Source: Bin87 sp034423595 (lineage in GTDB: Bacteria > Chloroflexota > Dehalococcoidia > Lucifugimonadales > UBA3495). Taken from it: DNA of 64,000 nt. Of the stretch, positions 33,410 through 41,659 are shown in pieces (positions within the stretch are counted from its first letter, which is position 1; the number at the start of each line of letters is the position of its first letter). The notes under the pieces were generated by a model that ran no database searches, was not told where the DNA came from, and was given only the letters and a program-made list of their open reading frames with translations. The stretch is taken from contig OZ242258.1 in NCBI GenBank assembly GCA_965207025.1, positions 1,426,001 through 1,490,000 of the forward strand, in the 5' to 3' direction. The translations under genes and the position numbers were made by a program.

Positions 33410-33844
33410 ATGTTCGTAGATACCAATGTGCTTGTGTACTCGCGCATTGCCGAAGCTCCGCTGCATCGGATCGCCCGATTAATGCTGGAGCATGTTTTTC
33501 AAGATGAAGAGACCTTGCACATCAGCCGCCAGATCATTCGCGAATACCTTGCGACGGTTACCCGGACGTATTGGCCGGTGCCTATCCCGATTCGCCAAAC
33601 AGTCAGCGACGTGAACGAACTCTCGGGTTTAGTGAACGTCTTTGAGGATGGACCTGACGTAACCGATATTCTGCTCGACCTCTGCCGACACGTGCCCGTC
33701 GCCGGCCGGCGCATCCACGACGCCAACATCGTTGCAACGATGCTCGCCCACGGCGAACGACGGTTGCTTACCTTCAATACCTCCGATTTCATCACCTCCG
33801 ATTTCATCGGGTACGGCGACCGAATGGAACTCGTTGGCAACTAA
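33410..33844 (+). CDS. PIN-domain ribonuclease (toxin-like)
   Basis: 144 residues with the four acidic PIN positions visible: Asp4 (FVDTNVLVYSR), Glu45 (IIREYLATV), Asp104 (RRIHDANIVATM) and Asp126 (LTFNTSDF). These would hold Mg2+ in a VapC-like RNase. A 15-nt tandem duplication near 33784-33813 repeats the SDFIT/SDFIG residues after the fourth acid. It is coupled to the DUF7662-like gene and lies outside any housekeeping operon. Confidence 0.85.
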   Translation: MFVDTNVLVYSRIAEAPLHRIARLMLEHVFQDEETLHISRQIIREYLATVTRTYWPVPIPIRQTVSDVNELSGLVNVFEDGPDVTDILLDLCRHVPVAGRRIHDANIVATMLAHGERRLLTFNTSDFITSDFIGYGDRMELVGN

Positions 33845-33864
33845 TCCCTCCCTCTCCATTCCTC

Positions 33865-34776
33865 ATGGACAAGCAACGCAGGCTGACTGACATGCCCTCC
33901 AATTCCCCTTCCAACGACTGGAACAGCAGCTACATCCGAGCCAACGGCATCCGCCACCACTATCTCGAATGGGGCGACCCGGACGCGCCGCCGTTGCTCA
34001 TGCTGCACGCCACCGGCCTCTGCGCCTGGCCCTGGAAACCCATCGCTCGCCAGCTGTCTGAAACCTACCGTGTCCTCGCCTTCGACCAGCGCGGACACGG
34101 CGACACTGACCCATCAGACAAGGGTTATCGCTTCGAGTACGCCGGCGACGACCTGGCCGCCATCATAGATGCTATGGATCTGGACCGCCCCCGCGTCATC
34201 GGCCATTCGTCCGGCGGTCTCGCCACTATCATCGCCGCCAACTTGACGCCCGACTGCGTCGGACCCGTTGTGCTCGTCGAAACCCGCGTCAGCAACGATG
34301 AACCAACGGCGCCAACGCAGGACCTCAACCGCCGCGCCGAGCGCACCCGGATGAAACGGCCAATCTGGGACACCCGCCAAGCCATGTTTGAGGCCTACCG
34401 CACCCGCGCCGCCTTCAAGGACTGGCAGGACGAGCCCTACCAACAGTTCATAGAAGGCGGAACCCGGTTGCTCTCCGACGGCCGCGCCGAGCTGAAGTGT
34501 CACCCGGAAACCGAAGCCACCTTCTACGGTATGCGGGACGACTTGCAGGTTCAGAAATACCTCGAAAACCTGACCGGCGATTGGCTCCTGCTACTGGCCG
34601 ACTACCCCGGCTGCCAGAAAATCGACGACCACGGCATCCAGCAGTTCCGCCAACTCGTCCCCGGCGCGGAGGTGAAACCAATGGGCAAGGGCACCCACTT
34701 CCTTCCCATGGAACACCCCAACGACGTGCTGGCCGTCATCGAACCCTGGTTTGACGTCCACTCCATCCACCCGTAA
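33865..34776 (+). CDS. Alpha/beta hydrolase
   Basis: 303 residues. Nucleophile elbow GHSSGG near residue 110, oxyanion region MLHATGLCAWPW (HATG), DQRGHGDTD, and the C-terminal His in GKGTHFLPMEHP. Substrate unknown. It precedes a CoA-transferase by 26 nt, so it may act in the same catabolic path. A start at 33892 is also possible; neither has a clear ribosome-binding site. Confidence 0.85.
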   Translation: MDKQRRLTDMPSNSPSNDWNSSYIRANGIRHHYLEWGDPDAPPLLMLHATGLCAWPWKPIARQLSETYRVLAFDQRGHGDTDPSDKGYRFEYAGDDLAAIIDAMDLDRPRVIGHSSGGLATIIAANLTPDCVGPVVLVETRVSNDEPTAPTQDLNRRAERTRMKRPIWDTRQAMFEAYRTRAAFKDWQDEPYQQFIEGGTRLLSDGRAELKCHPETEATFYGMRDDLQVQKYLENLTGDWLLLLADYPGCQKIDDHGIQQFRQLVPGAEVKPMGKGTHFLPMEHPNDVLAVIEPWFDVHSIHP

Positions 34777-34802
34777 CATCCCCATGCAATAAGGATGCCA
34801 CC

Positions 34803-36053
34803 ATGACCCAAGGCCACAGCGAAAACGCATCCCAATCGTCCGCCGGTCCCCTCGCCGGCCTGCGCGTCCTGGACTTGTCCATCATCGTAGCCGGCGGCAC
34901 CGCCTCCTCTCTGATGGCCGATTTCGGCGCCGAGGTCGTCAAGGTCGAGCGACCCGGCGCCGGCGACCCCCTGCGCAACTGGGGGCCCTTCTACAATGGC
35001 GTCTCCCTCTGGTGGAAGGTTCATTCCCGCAACAAGCAGTCCATCACCCTCAACATGGCCGATCCAGAGGGCCAAGCCCTGCTCAAACGCCTCGCGTCTC
35101 AAGCCGACATCCTCATCGAAGGTTTCCGCCCCGGCACTCTCGAACGCTGGAACCTCGGCCCCGACGACCTTCACGCTCCCGAAGTCAACCCGGGCCTGGT
35201 CATCCTGCGTTTCTCCGGTTTCGGACAGACTGGCCCATACAAAGACCGACCCGGCTTCGGCACCATCGCGGAGTGCATGAGCGGGTACATCGGCATGACC
35301 GGCTTCCCCGACACCCCGCCCAACCTGCCGCCCATACCTCTCGCCGACGAGATTGCCGGCGTCTTCGGCGCAATGGCCGGCATGATGGCCATCTACCGCC
35401 GCGACGCCGACCGCCGCAACGGGCAACCCGGAACCGGTCAGGTTGTTGACCTCTCCTTGTTCGAGCCGCTGTTCCGCCTCTGCATCCCCCATCTCACCAT
35501 CTACGACCGTCTCGGCGAAATCCGCGAGCGCATCGGCAACGACTTCCCCGACGCTGCGCCGCGCAGCCTCTACCGCACTGCTGATGACCGATGGCTCGGC
35601 CTGTCCGCCACCTCCCAGAACACCTGGGAGGGCCTGGCCCGCGCCATGGGATTCGACTCGCTGCTCGACGATCCACGCTTCGCCAACAACGCCGCCCGCC
35701 TGGACAACAAGGACGCGCTCAACGATGTCCTCCAATCATGGCTCAGCAGCCGTCCCACCGCCGACATCATGGCCGAACTGATCCCCGCCGGTGGCGTCGT
35801 CGGCCCCGTGTACAGCAGCGCCGACATCATGGCCGACCCCCACTACCAACAGCGCGACGACATCGTGGGGATCGACGACCCGGAACTCGGCCACACCAAA
35901 ATGCTCGGCCTGGTTCCCAAGTTCAGCGATACCCCAGGCGAACTCCGCCACATGGGGCCCACCGTAGGCGAACACAACGCCGCCATCTACGCAGAATGGC
36001 TCGGCCTCAACCCGGACGATCTCGCCAACCTGTACGCCGCTGGTATCATCTAG
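34803..36053 (+). CDS. Family III CoA-transferase (CaiB/BaiF)
   Basis: 416 residues. Transfers CoA between carboxylic acids through an enzyme-bound Asp anhydride. The typical N-terminal GLRVLDLSIIVAGGTASSLMADFGAEVVKVERPGAGD and the catalytic Asp182 in IPLADEIAGVFGAMAG are present, as is the SRNKQSITLNM motif. It lies between an alpha/beta hydrolase and rdgB on the same strand. The natural acids are unknown. Confidence 0.9.
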   Translation: MTQGHSENASQSSAGPLAGLRVLDLSIIVAGGTASSLMADFGAEVVKVERPGAGDPLRNWGPFYNGVSLWWKVHSRNKQSITLNMADPEGQALLKRLASQADILIEGFRPGTLERWNLGPDDLHAPEVNPGLVILRFSGFGQTGPYKDRPGFGTIAECMSGYIGMTGFPDTPPNLPPIPLADEIAGVFGAMAGMMAIYRRDADRRNGQPGTGQVVDLSLFEPLFRLCIPHLTIYDRLGEIRERIGNDFPDAAPRSLYRTADDRWLGLSATSQNTWEGLARAMGFDSLLDDPRFANNAARLDNKDALNDVLQSWLSSRPTADIMAELIPAGGVVGPVYSSADIMADPHYQQRDDIVGIDDPELGHTKMLGLVPKFSDTPGELRHMGPTVGEHNAAIYAEWLGLNPDDLANLYAAGII

Positions 36054-36055
36054 TC

Positions 36056-36715
36056 ATGCCATCACCCACTCTCCTCGTAGCCACCCGCAACCCCGGCAAG
36101 ATGCGCGAATACCGCCAACTCCTCGCCGACTATCCCGGCCGCCTCATCTCCCTGGACGACGCCGGCGTACCCGACGAGGTAGAGGAGACCGGCGACACAT
36201 TCCACGCCAACGCCATACTCAAAGCCGCCACCTACGCCCGCTTGTCGGGCCACCTCACCATCTCCGACGACTCCGGCCTGGAAGTCCAAGCACTCGGCGG
36301 CGAACCCGGCGTGTACTCCGCCCGCTACGGCGGCGACGCCTGCAAAACCGACGCCGACCGCGTTACCCTCCTGCTGCGCAACCTTAGCCACATCCCCTGG
36401 GAACAACGCATCGCCCGCTTCCGCTGCTACACCGCCATTGCCGACCCTACAACCACCGCACACATGGGCAAGGCTCCCTCTTTTTCGACGGGAGAAGGTC
36501 GCGGTGAGGGTGTTTCCGTCGCCACCGTCGTCGGCTCCATCGCCGGGGTGATACAATACGAACCGGCGGGGGAACACGGCTTCGGATACGATCCAGTCTT
36601 CTATCTCCCTTCCTACGATGCAACCATGGCGCAACTGCCCCTGGAAGCCAAGAACCGGGTCAGTCATCGCGCCGATGCCGCCCGCAAAGCACGACTCATT
36701 CTCAGGACCCTATGA
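36056..36715 (+). CDS. rdgB: XTP/dITP diphosphatase with an in-frame repeat insertion
   Basis: A house-cleaning nucleotide pyrophosphatase (RdgB/HAM1). 219 residues. N-terminal LLVATRNPGKMREYRQLL, DDSGLEVQALGGEPGVYSARYGG, and C-terminal GEHGFGYDPVFYLPSY, KNRVSHRADAARK are complete. About 14 extra residues (APSFSTGEGRGEGVS) interrupt the region before VVGSIAGVI; they are the translation of a palindromic repeat (36474-36512). The insertion keeps the frame and lies between active-site segments. ATG at 36056 lies 2 nt after the CoA-transferase stop. Confidence 0.92.
   Translation: MPSPTLLVATRNPGKMREYRQLLADYPGRLISLDDAGVPDEVEETGDTFHANAILKAATYARLSGHLTISDDSGLEVQALGGEPGVYSARYGGDACKTDADRVTLLLRNLSHIPWEQRIARFRCYTAIADPTTTAHMGKAPSFSTGEGRGEGVSVATVVGSIAGVIQYEPAGEHGFGYDPVFYLPSYDATMAQLPLEAKNRVSHRADAARKARLILRTL
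36474..36512. repeat. CTCCCTC...GGTGAGGGTG palindromic repeat inside rdgB
   Basis: CTCCCTCTTTTTCGACGGGA followed by GAAGGTCGCGGTGAGGGTG. The same element is at 42302-42341, 42839-42876 and 56412-56452 in intergenic DNA. Confidence 0.85.
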
Positions 36716-37734
36716 TCACGGACCTCTTCGGCAGACCCCTTCGCGACCTCCGCATCTCGGTCACCGACCGCTGCAACTTCCGCTGCCCCTACTGCATGCC
36801 CGCCGAGATCTTCGGCGAGGCGTACCAGTTCCTGCCCAAAGACGAAATCCTGACCTTCGAGGAAATCGCCCGCCTGTCCCGGCTATTCGTCCAACTCGGA
36901 GTCAACAAGCTGCGCATCACCGGCGGCGAACCCCTGCTCCGCGTTGACCTGCCCAACCTCATATCTCAACTATCAGCCATCCCCGGCGCCGACGACATCA
37001 CCCTCACCACCAATGGCTATCTGCTCGGTCAGCAGGCGCAGCAGCTTGCCGACGCGGGACTCCATCGGATAACGGTCAGCCTCGACTCCCTGGATGATGA
37101 AGTATTCAAGCAGATGAACGGTCGCGGCTTCGGAACCCGCCGCGTCCTCGACGGCATCAAGCGCGCCGCCGATGCCGGGCTCGCTCCAATCAAGATCAAT
37201 GCCGTCGTACAGAAAGGCGTCAATGACCATACCATCGTTGACCTGGCCCGTCATTTCAAGGGCACCGGCCACATCGTCCGATTCATAGAGTACATGGACG
37301 TGGGCAACCGCAACGGCTGGAAACTGGACGAAGTGGTGTCCGCCGCCGAGATCATCGCCCGTATCGACGCCGAGCTGCCCCTGGAATCGGCGGATGCCAA
37401 CTACGTCGGCGAAGTCGCCAAGCGCTGGCGCTACCGGGACGGCGACGGCGAAATCGGCGTCATCGCATCCGTTACCCAACCCTTCTGCGGCGACTGCACC
37501 CGCGCCCGTCTGTCCACCGACGGCAAAATCTACACCTGCCTTTTCGCCACCGACGGCATTGACCTGCGCGGCCCCATGCGCGACGGCGCTACTGACGCAG
37601 AACTCGGCGACATTGTCGCCGGCGTCTGGAACGTCCGCCGCGACCGCTATTCGGAAATCCGCACCGAGTTCACCGCCGACGAAAACGCCGGCGATCTCCG
37701 CCCCAAGGTCGAAATGTACCAAATCGGAGGCTAA
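36712..37734 (+). CDS. moaA: GTP 3',8-cyclase
   Basis: Radical SAM enzyme for the first step of molybdopterin synthesis. 340 residues. N-terminal cluster TDRCNFRCPYCMP, ITGGEPLLR, LTTNGYLL and the C-terminal cluster FCGDCTRARLSTDGKIYTC. The C-terminus ends in GG, which is needed in MoaA for activity. The ATG overlaps the rdgB stop (ATGA). Confidence 0.97.
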   Translation: MITDLFGRPLRDLRISVTDRCNFRCPYCMPAEIFGEAYQFLPKDEILTFEEIARLSRLFVQLGVNKLRITGGEPLLRVDLPNLISQLSAIPGADDITLTTNGYLLGQQAQQLADAGLHRITVSLDSLDDEVFKQMNGRGFGTRRVLDGIKRAADAGLAPIKINAVVQKGVNDHTIVDLARHFKGTGHIVRFIEYMDVGNRNGWKLDEVVSAAEIIARIDAELPLESADANYVGEVAKRWRYRDGDGEIGVIASVTQPFCGDCTRARLSTDGKIYTCLFATDGIDLRGPMRDGATDAELGDIVAGVWNVRRDRYSEIRTEFTADENAGDLRPKVEMYQIGG

Positions 37735-37736
37735 CC

Positions 37737-38237
37737 TTGACGACCGCCAAACCCTCCGACCACCTGACCCACCTCGCCGAAGACGGCAGCGCCCGCATGG
37801 TCGATGTGGGCTGGAAACCCGTGACCGACCGCATGGCCCAGGCCGCCGGCCACGTCGTCATGCAGCCCGAAACCCTGGCACTCATCCGCGACGGCCTGAT
37901 GAAAAAAGGCGATGTCCTAACCATCGCTCAGCTGGCCGGCATCATGGGAGCCAAGCGTACCTCCGAGTTGATCCCACTCTGCCATCCCTTGCCGCTCAAC
38001 AAGGTGGACGTGGAACTCAACGTTGACGAAGCCGGCAGCCGTGTGAGCATCGTGGCAACCGCAACAACGTCGGGCAAAACCGGCGTCGAGATGGAGGCCC
38101 TCACCGCCGTCAGCGTCGCCGCCCTGACTATCTACGACATGTGCAAGGCCGTTGACCGTGCCGTGCAGATCGACGGCGTCCGCCTGCTGCGCAAAACCGG
38201 CGGCCAGTCCGGCGACGTGGACCTTACCGGCTCCTAG
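37737..38237 (+). CDS. moaC: Cyclic pyranopterin monophosphate synthase
   Basis: Acts after MoaA to make cPMP. 166 residues. MVDVGWKPVTDRMAQAAG, IPLCHPLPLNKVDVEL, and TGVEMEALTAVSVAALTIYDMCKAVDR hold the family's Lys/Asp active-site residues. The start is TTG at 37737 with GGAGG at 37726. Only 2 nt after moaA. Confidence 0.96.
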   Translation: MTTAKPSDHLTHLAEDGSARMVDVGWKPVTDRMAQAAGHVVMQPETLALIRDGLMKKGDVLTIAQLAGIMGAKRTSELIPLCHPLPLNKVDVELNVDEAGSRVSIVATATTSGKTGVEMEALTAVSVAALTIYDMCKAVDRAVQIDGVRLLRKTGGQSGDVDLTGS

Positions 38238-38680
38238 ACTCCCCGCCGCCGCGCTTCCTCAGACAGCGCCCGTACCGCCGCCGCCAGGTAGATCAGGTAC
38301 TCCTCGGGCGACAGGTCTTCCAGCGGCTTAAATTCCTCCACCTGGTCAACCTCCAGCACGCCGACTACTCCCGGAATCGCGGTCACGTCCAACTCCGCAA
38401 TCATTCCGTCCGGCGTGATCACCACGCACCCCCGGTCGATCTTGGGGTCCAGCGCCGGCTCCAGCTCAACCGCCTGAATCGTCGCCATACCCATGAACGC
38501 CGGAAACGGAACCAACTGGCCGCACAGTTCCGCCAGTATAGCCTCCAGCCTGCCGATGGCATCTGCAAGCACAGTGTCTAAGTTCGATTCACCCAATTTG
38601 TAATCCTGTCCATCCCTTTTATCCTGTTTATCCCGGTAAAATTCCATTGGCGCGCCGACATTCGGGTAAACGCGAACCAT
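38234..38680 (-). CDS. Hypothetical protein with a repeat-derived N-terminus
   Basis: 148 residues, not assigned. Residues about 40-148 look like a compact globular domain (LADAIGRLEAILAELCGQLV, GMATIQAVELEP, GCVVITPDGMIAELDVTAIP, then the acidic helix LSPEEYLIYLAAAVRALSEEARRR). Residues about 12-30 (EFYRDKQDKRDGQDYKLG) are the translation of a dispersed repeat, so either the repeat entered the gene or the real start is downstream. Convergent with moaC, overlapping its stop by 4 nt. Confidence 0.6.
   Translation of the reverse strand: MVRVYPNVGAPMEFYRDKQDKRDGQDYKLGESNLDTVLADAIGRLEAILAELCGQLVPFPAFMGMATIQAVELEPALDPKIDRGCVVITPDGMIAELDVTAIPGVVGVLEVDQVEEFKPLEDLSPEEYLIYLAAAVRALSEEARRRGV
38600..38640. 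repeat. Dispersed repeat with CCTGTCCATCC / TATCCTGTTTATCCCGG
   Basis: TAATCCTGTCCATCCCTTTT then ATCCTGTTTATCCCGGTAAA. A related copy is at about 50384-50422 (CCGGTAAATCCTGCCCATCC). It lies within the N-terminus of the minus-strand ORF. Confidence 0.6.
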
Positions 38681-38762
38681 GCCGCAATTGACAATCCGCC
38701 GAACCCCGTCTTACCATATTCTGACGCGCGGCAAAAGCGACGACTGGTCGGGGCCGTGTCGG

Positions 38763-38837
38763 TTGGCGACGTAGCTCAGTGGCAGAGCGGGCGCTTCATA
38801 AGCGCTAGGTCGTTGGTTCGAATCCATCCGTCGCCAC
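38763..38837 (+). tRNA. tRNA with CAU anticodon (elongator Met likely), CCA encoded
   Basis: A cloverleaf of 72 nt plus encoded CCA. Acceptor GGCGACG / CGTCGCC pairs fully. D-arm GCTC-AGTGGCA-GAGC, anticodon stem GGCGC / GCGCT with loop TTCATAA, and T-arm GTTGG-TTCGAAT-CCATC with one mismatch. The perfect G1:C72 pair and absence of the GGG/CCC anticodon stem exclude the initiator. CAU could also be tRNA-Ile2 (lysidine-modified). Confidence 0.93.
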
Positions 38838-38847
38838 CACTGTAAAG

Positions 38848-38880
38848 GCGTTCGATCCGCTCATGGCGGGCTTGTCGAAC
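38848..38880. repeat. Dispersed repeat CCGCTCATGGCGGGC...GTCGAACCA, copy 2
   Basis: GTTCGATCCGCTCATGGCGG then GCTTGTCGAACCA: the outer GTTCGA/TCGAAC pair and the inner arms fold into a hairpin. It is the partner of 27464-27493 and follows the tRNA by 10 nt. Confidence 0.75.
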
Positions 38881-38889
38881 CAAACTAGT

Positions 38890-38914
38890 AGGGGCGGGTC
38901 CTGTACCCGCCCCT
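38890..38914. terminator. Strong hairpin between tRNA and the convergent PAC2 gene
   Basis: Perfect 10-bp stem AGGGGCGGGT / ACCCGCCCCT with loop CCTGT, a copy of the GTAGGGGCG repeat. It lies between convergent units and could end both. T-rich sequence is weak on both sides (CTGCTTTC on plus). Confidence 0.55.
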
Positions 38915-38959
38915 CTGCTTTCTAAACTACGCCTGCTTCTACGTCTCCGCTGGCGCGGG

Positions 38960-39880
38960 CTACTGATTCTCCGGTTCCTCAAACCCCTCACCCAACTCAC
39001 TCAGGAACTGCTCAATCTCCGGCGACAACGCCACCGCTTCGCCGGTATCCTCGCCACTTTCCTCCGCAGTCGCGCTCCCTTCGGCTTCATTGGAGTCGTA
39101 GTAATCTTCCATCTGCTTGATCAGACCTTGCAGATCGGAGTTGCGCTCCACCGCCGCGTTCAGTTCCCGATATTGCCGCTGACCTCTCCGCACCGGCGCC
39201 AAATCCGACGGAATCTCGGGATACACCGAGGATAGCGCCTCAATCATCCGCGCCGTGCCATTGAAATCCTCGTCCAACTGCACGTACTGGGGAAGGTGCA
39301 CCATGAAATTGATCGATTCGATCCCCATCCGGTCAATCCCGTCGGAAACCAGATTCATAATGGTCGTCGGCCCCTGATACGTGCTGCGCCGCAGCTTCAA
39401 ATTCGGCACCGGACGAATTTGCTCCACAGCGCCCAGGGAACCTGTAACCAGCAGCGGCCGGGTGTGCGGAACCGTGTCGTACATGGCTCCCAGCCGGCAA
39501 TATCGCTTCACCCCAAATCTTTCCACCACTTCCAGGATCGATTCGGTGTATGTTTCGCTGTTCGCGTGGGGCTCCCGCAAGTGCAGAAACAGGTAATCTC
39601 GTCCGCTATCCGTGGTCGCGTAACGGATTATGCTGTTTGGAATCCGTACTCGCCGCTCGTTGTCCACCAGCCGCATACTGGGCCGGTATCGGGTGAAATC
39701 GAAAAACTCACCCGGTCGTTTCAACCGCCCCAACTCCTTGGACCCGAGGTAACGCTCCAACCGTTGGAGCGTCAACGATCCCACGCTGCCCACGTCCACC
39801 CACGGGCGAATCATGGCGAAAACGTGTGGGTCCTTCAGTTCCGGCAACGGTTCTTGAATGTCAAATGCGCCGATCATCAT
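38960..39880 (-). CDS. PAC2-family protein
   Basis: 306 residues. Similar to the PAC2 (proteasome assembly chaperone 2) superfamily found in actinobacteria and Chloroflexota: MIRPWVDVGSVGSLTLQRLERYLG at the N-terminus, DYLFLHLREPH and GAMYDTVPHTRPLLVTGS, GPTTIMNLVSDGIDRMGIESINFMVHLPQYVQ. The C-terminal 50 residues are acidic and probably unstructured. Function in bacteria is unknown. The ATG at 39880 starts the domain; the longer ORF does not. Confidence 0.8.
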   Translation of the reverse strand: MMIGAFDIQEPLPELKDPHVFAMIRPWVDVGSVGSLTLQRLERYLGSKELGRLKRPGEFFDFTRYRPSMRLVDNERRVRIPNSIIRYATTDSGRDYLFLHLREPHANSETYTESILEVVERFGVKRYCRLGAMYDTVPHTRPLLVTGSLGAVEQIRPVPNLKLRRSTYQGPTTIMNLVSDGIDRMGIESINFMVHLPQYVQLDEDFNGTARMIEALSSVYPEIPSDLAPVRRGQRQYRELNAAVERNSDLQGLIKQMEDYYDSNEAEGSATAEESGEDTGEAVALSPEIEQFLSELGEGFEEPENQ

Positions 39881-40187
39881 AGTGCTGCTATCTTGCCAGA
39901 CCCGGCCTCGCAATTCAAGACGCCCCCAATCTTGCCCACGTTCTGTTTTGTCATCGCGGTCACGCGCCCGCCTCAGGGGAAAACGGCAAACTTGTTGGCA
40001 TATCATCCATCATTTCCGACCAATCAGTTATACGTCCTAATCAGCCCGGCCGGATTCACCCGCTCGCGGTGAGCCTGCCGGAGACGGGTATTCTTCCGTG
40101 TATGGTATTCTTTATCGGCCCTTTCCCGGAGTTTGAGCAGTCCGGGCTGGAGCTTCACTCCCCTGTCTGATTCGAGGTGATCCCCGG
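39881..40187. other. Intergenic region between divergent PAC2 and hydrolase genes
   Basis: 307 bp without a gene. It holds a diverged copy of the CCCGCTCGCGGTGAGCCTG repeat at about 40057-40090. A ribosome-binding site (GAGGTGA at about 40172) precedes the hydrolase ATG. No RNA gene or clear promoter is seen. Confidence 0.6.
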
Positions 40188-40982
40188 ATGGTTTCCCACA
40201 ACGAGCGGATGGTCTCCGTCCGCAATGGCATGTTCAACGTCCAGGTCGCGGAAGGCGGCGCCGGCGACCCCCTGATTTATCTGCACGGCGCCGGCGGATA
40301 CGTCGGTTGGCCTGATTTCCTGGACCGCCTCGCCCAGGATTACCACGTTTACGCCCCCGCCCATCCTGGAGTCGCCAACTCCACTGGACTGAACCACATC
40401 GATGACCTTTGGGATCTGGTCCAGTTCTTTGAGGAATTACTCGATGCCCTGGGCATCCAGCGTTGCCATCTCATCGGCCATTCCTATGGCGGATTCTGCG
40501 CCGCTGAACTGGCGGCCCACCGCCCCGACCGCATCGGGCGTCTGGTGCTGGTCAACTCCCTCGGCCTCTGGCTGGAGGATAAGCCGGTCGCCGACTTCTT
40601 CATCCTGACGCCGGACGAACGCCGCCAGATGTTGTGGCATGACTCGGAAAGCGAGTTGGCCCATGCTTACGTCGCTCAACCCACGGAGCCGGAGGCCAGA
40701 CTCGAGTACACGCTGGATCGTATCCAGACCTTGCAGTCTGTCGCCAAGTTCACCTGGCCCATACCCGAGCGCGGCCTCACCAAGCGCGCCCATCGAATCA
40801 CCATGCCGACGCTGATCGTGTGGGGCGACTCCGACCAGGTGATCCCGCCGGAATACGGCGCGGCCTTCCGGGATCTGCTACCCAACGCCACGCTGACCGT
40901 TATTCCGGACTGTGGCCATATCCCTCAACTCGAACGGCCCGAGGTTTTTTTCGATAGCATCCTGGGCTTCCTGCACGACTGA
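40188..40982 (+). CDS. Alpha/beta hydrolase
   Basis: 264 residues. HGAGGYVGWPDFL oxyanion loop, nucleophile elbow GHSYGG near residue 97, acid in VWGDSDQVIPP and catalytic His in IPDCGHIPQLERPE. A cap domain lies between. Substrate unknown. The gene stands alone, before ferritin. GAGGTGA is upstream of the ATG. Confidence 0.88.
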   Translation: MVSHNERMVSVRNGMFNVQVAEGGAGDPLIYLHGAGGYVGWPDFLDRLAQDYHVYAPAHPGVANSTGLNHIDDLWDLVQFFEELLDALGIQRCHLIGHSYGGFCAAELAAHRPDRIGRLVLVNSLGLWLEDKPVADFFILTPDERRQMLWHDSESELAHAYVAQPTEPEARLEYTLDRIQTLQSVAKFTWPIPERGLTKRAHRITMPTLIVWGDSDQVIPPEYGAAFRDLLPNATLTVIPDCGHIPQLERPEVFFDSILGFLHD

Positions 40983-40997
40983 GCGGACCCCGGTCCG

Positions 40998-41068
40998 TCA
41001 TTCCCGCGCCACCCTCTTCATACCCGCGTTACCCTCGTCATTTCCGGGAAAGCGGAAATCCAGTAAAG
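40998..41068. repeat. GTCATTCCCGCG...AAGCGGAAATCCAGT dispersed repeats
   Basis: GTCATTCCCGCG and TCATTTCCGGGAAAGCGGAA ATCCAGT occur in the spacer. A related inverted copy lies at 47265-47293 (CCGGATTCAGGCTTTCGCCG). This type of element is common in many bacterial genomes. Confidence 0.5.
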
Positions 41069-41084
41069 CCAATGGAGTCTTGAA

Positions 41085-41615
41085 ATGCCCGTAAATTCAA
41101 CCTTGCAGAACGCAATCAACCGGCACATCAACGCCGAAATCTACTCCTCCTACCTGTACCTTTCCATGTCCACCTATTGCGAGTCCATGGACTTGCCAGG
41201 CTTCGCCCACTGGATGCGTGTCCAGAGCCAGGAGGAATACACCCACGCGATGAAATTCGTGACCTACCTGGAAGATCGCGACAGCCGCGTAACGTTGCTG
41301 CCCATCGAGCAGCCTCCGGTCGAATTCGACTCGGTTGAGGACGTGATGCGACAAACCCTCGCCCACGAGCGGCACGTGTCCGAGCTCATCAACGATCTCT
41401 ACGGAGTGGCGGTCTCGGCCAACGACTACGCTTCACAGATCATGCTCCAGTGGTTCATCACCGAACAGGTCGAAGAGGAGAAGACCGCCCGCGATGTCAT
41501 CGCAGCGCTGGAAATGGTCAAGGGTCGCAGCGACGCGTTGCTCCTGCTGGACCGCGAAATGGGCGCCCGCCCCGCGGCGTCGCCCATCGCCACCGAAGTC
41601 ACCGCTTCCGCCTGA
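41085..41615 (+). CDS. ftnA: Ferritin
   Basis: Iron storage and detoxification; assembles into a 24-mer. 176 residues. Ferroxidase-site Glu18 (HINAEIYSSYLYLSMS), Glu and His in RVQSQEEYTHAMKF, Glu in AHERHVSELI and Gln in LQWFITEQVEEE are visible. The N-terminus MPVNSTLQNAINRHINAE is typical of FtnA. Followed by a DinB-like gene. Confidence 0.94.
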   Translation: MPVNSTLQNAINRHINAEIYSSYLYLSMSTYCESMDLPGFAHWMRVQSQEEYTHAMKFVTYLEDRDSRVTLLPIEQPPVEFDSVEDVMRQTLAHERHVSELINDLYGVAVSANDYASQIMLQWFITEQVEEEKTARDVIAALEMVKGRSDALLLLDREMGARPAASPIATEVTASA

Positions 41616-41659
41616 TCCGTCAATTCTTCCTGCTCAAACCACTATGGGAGAGTTCCATC

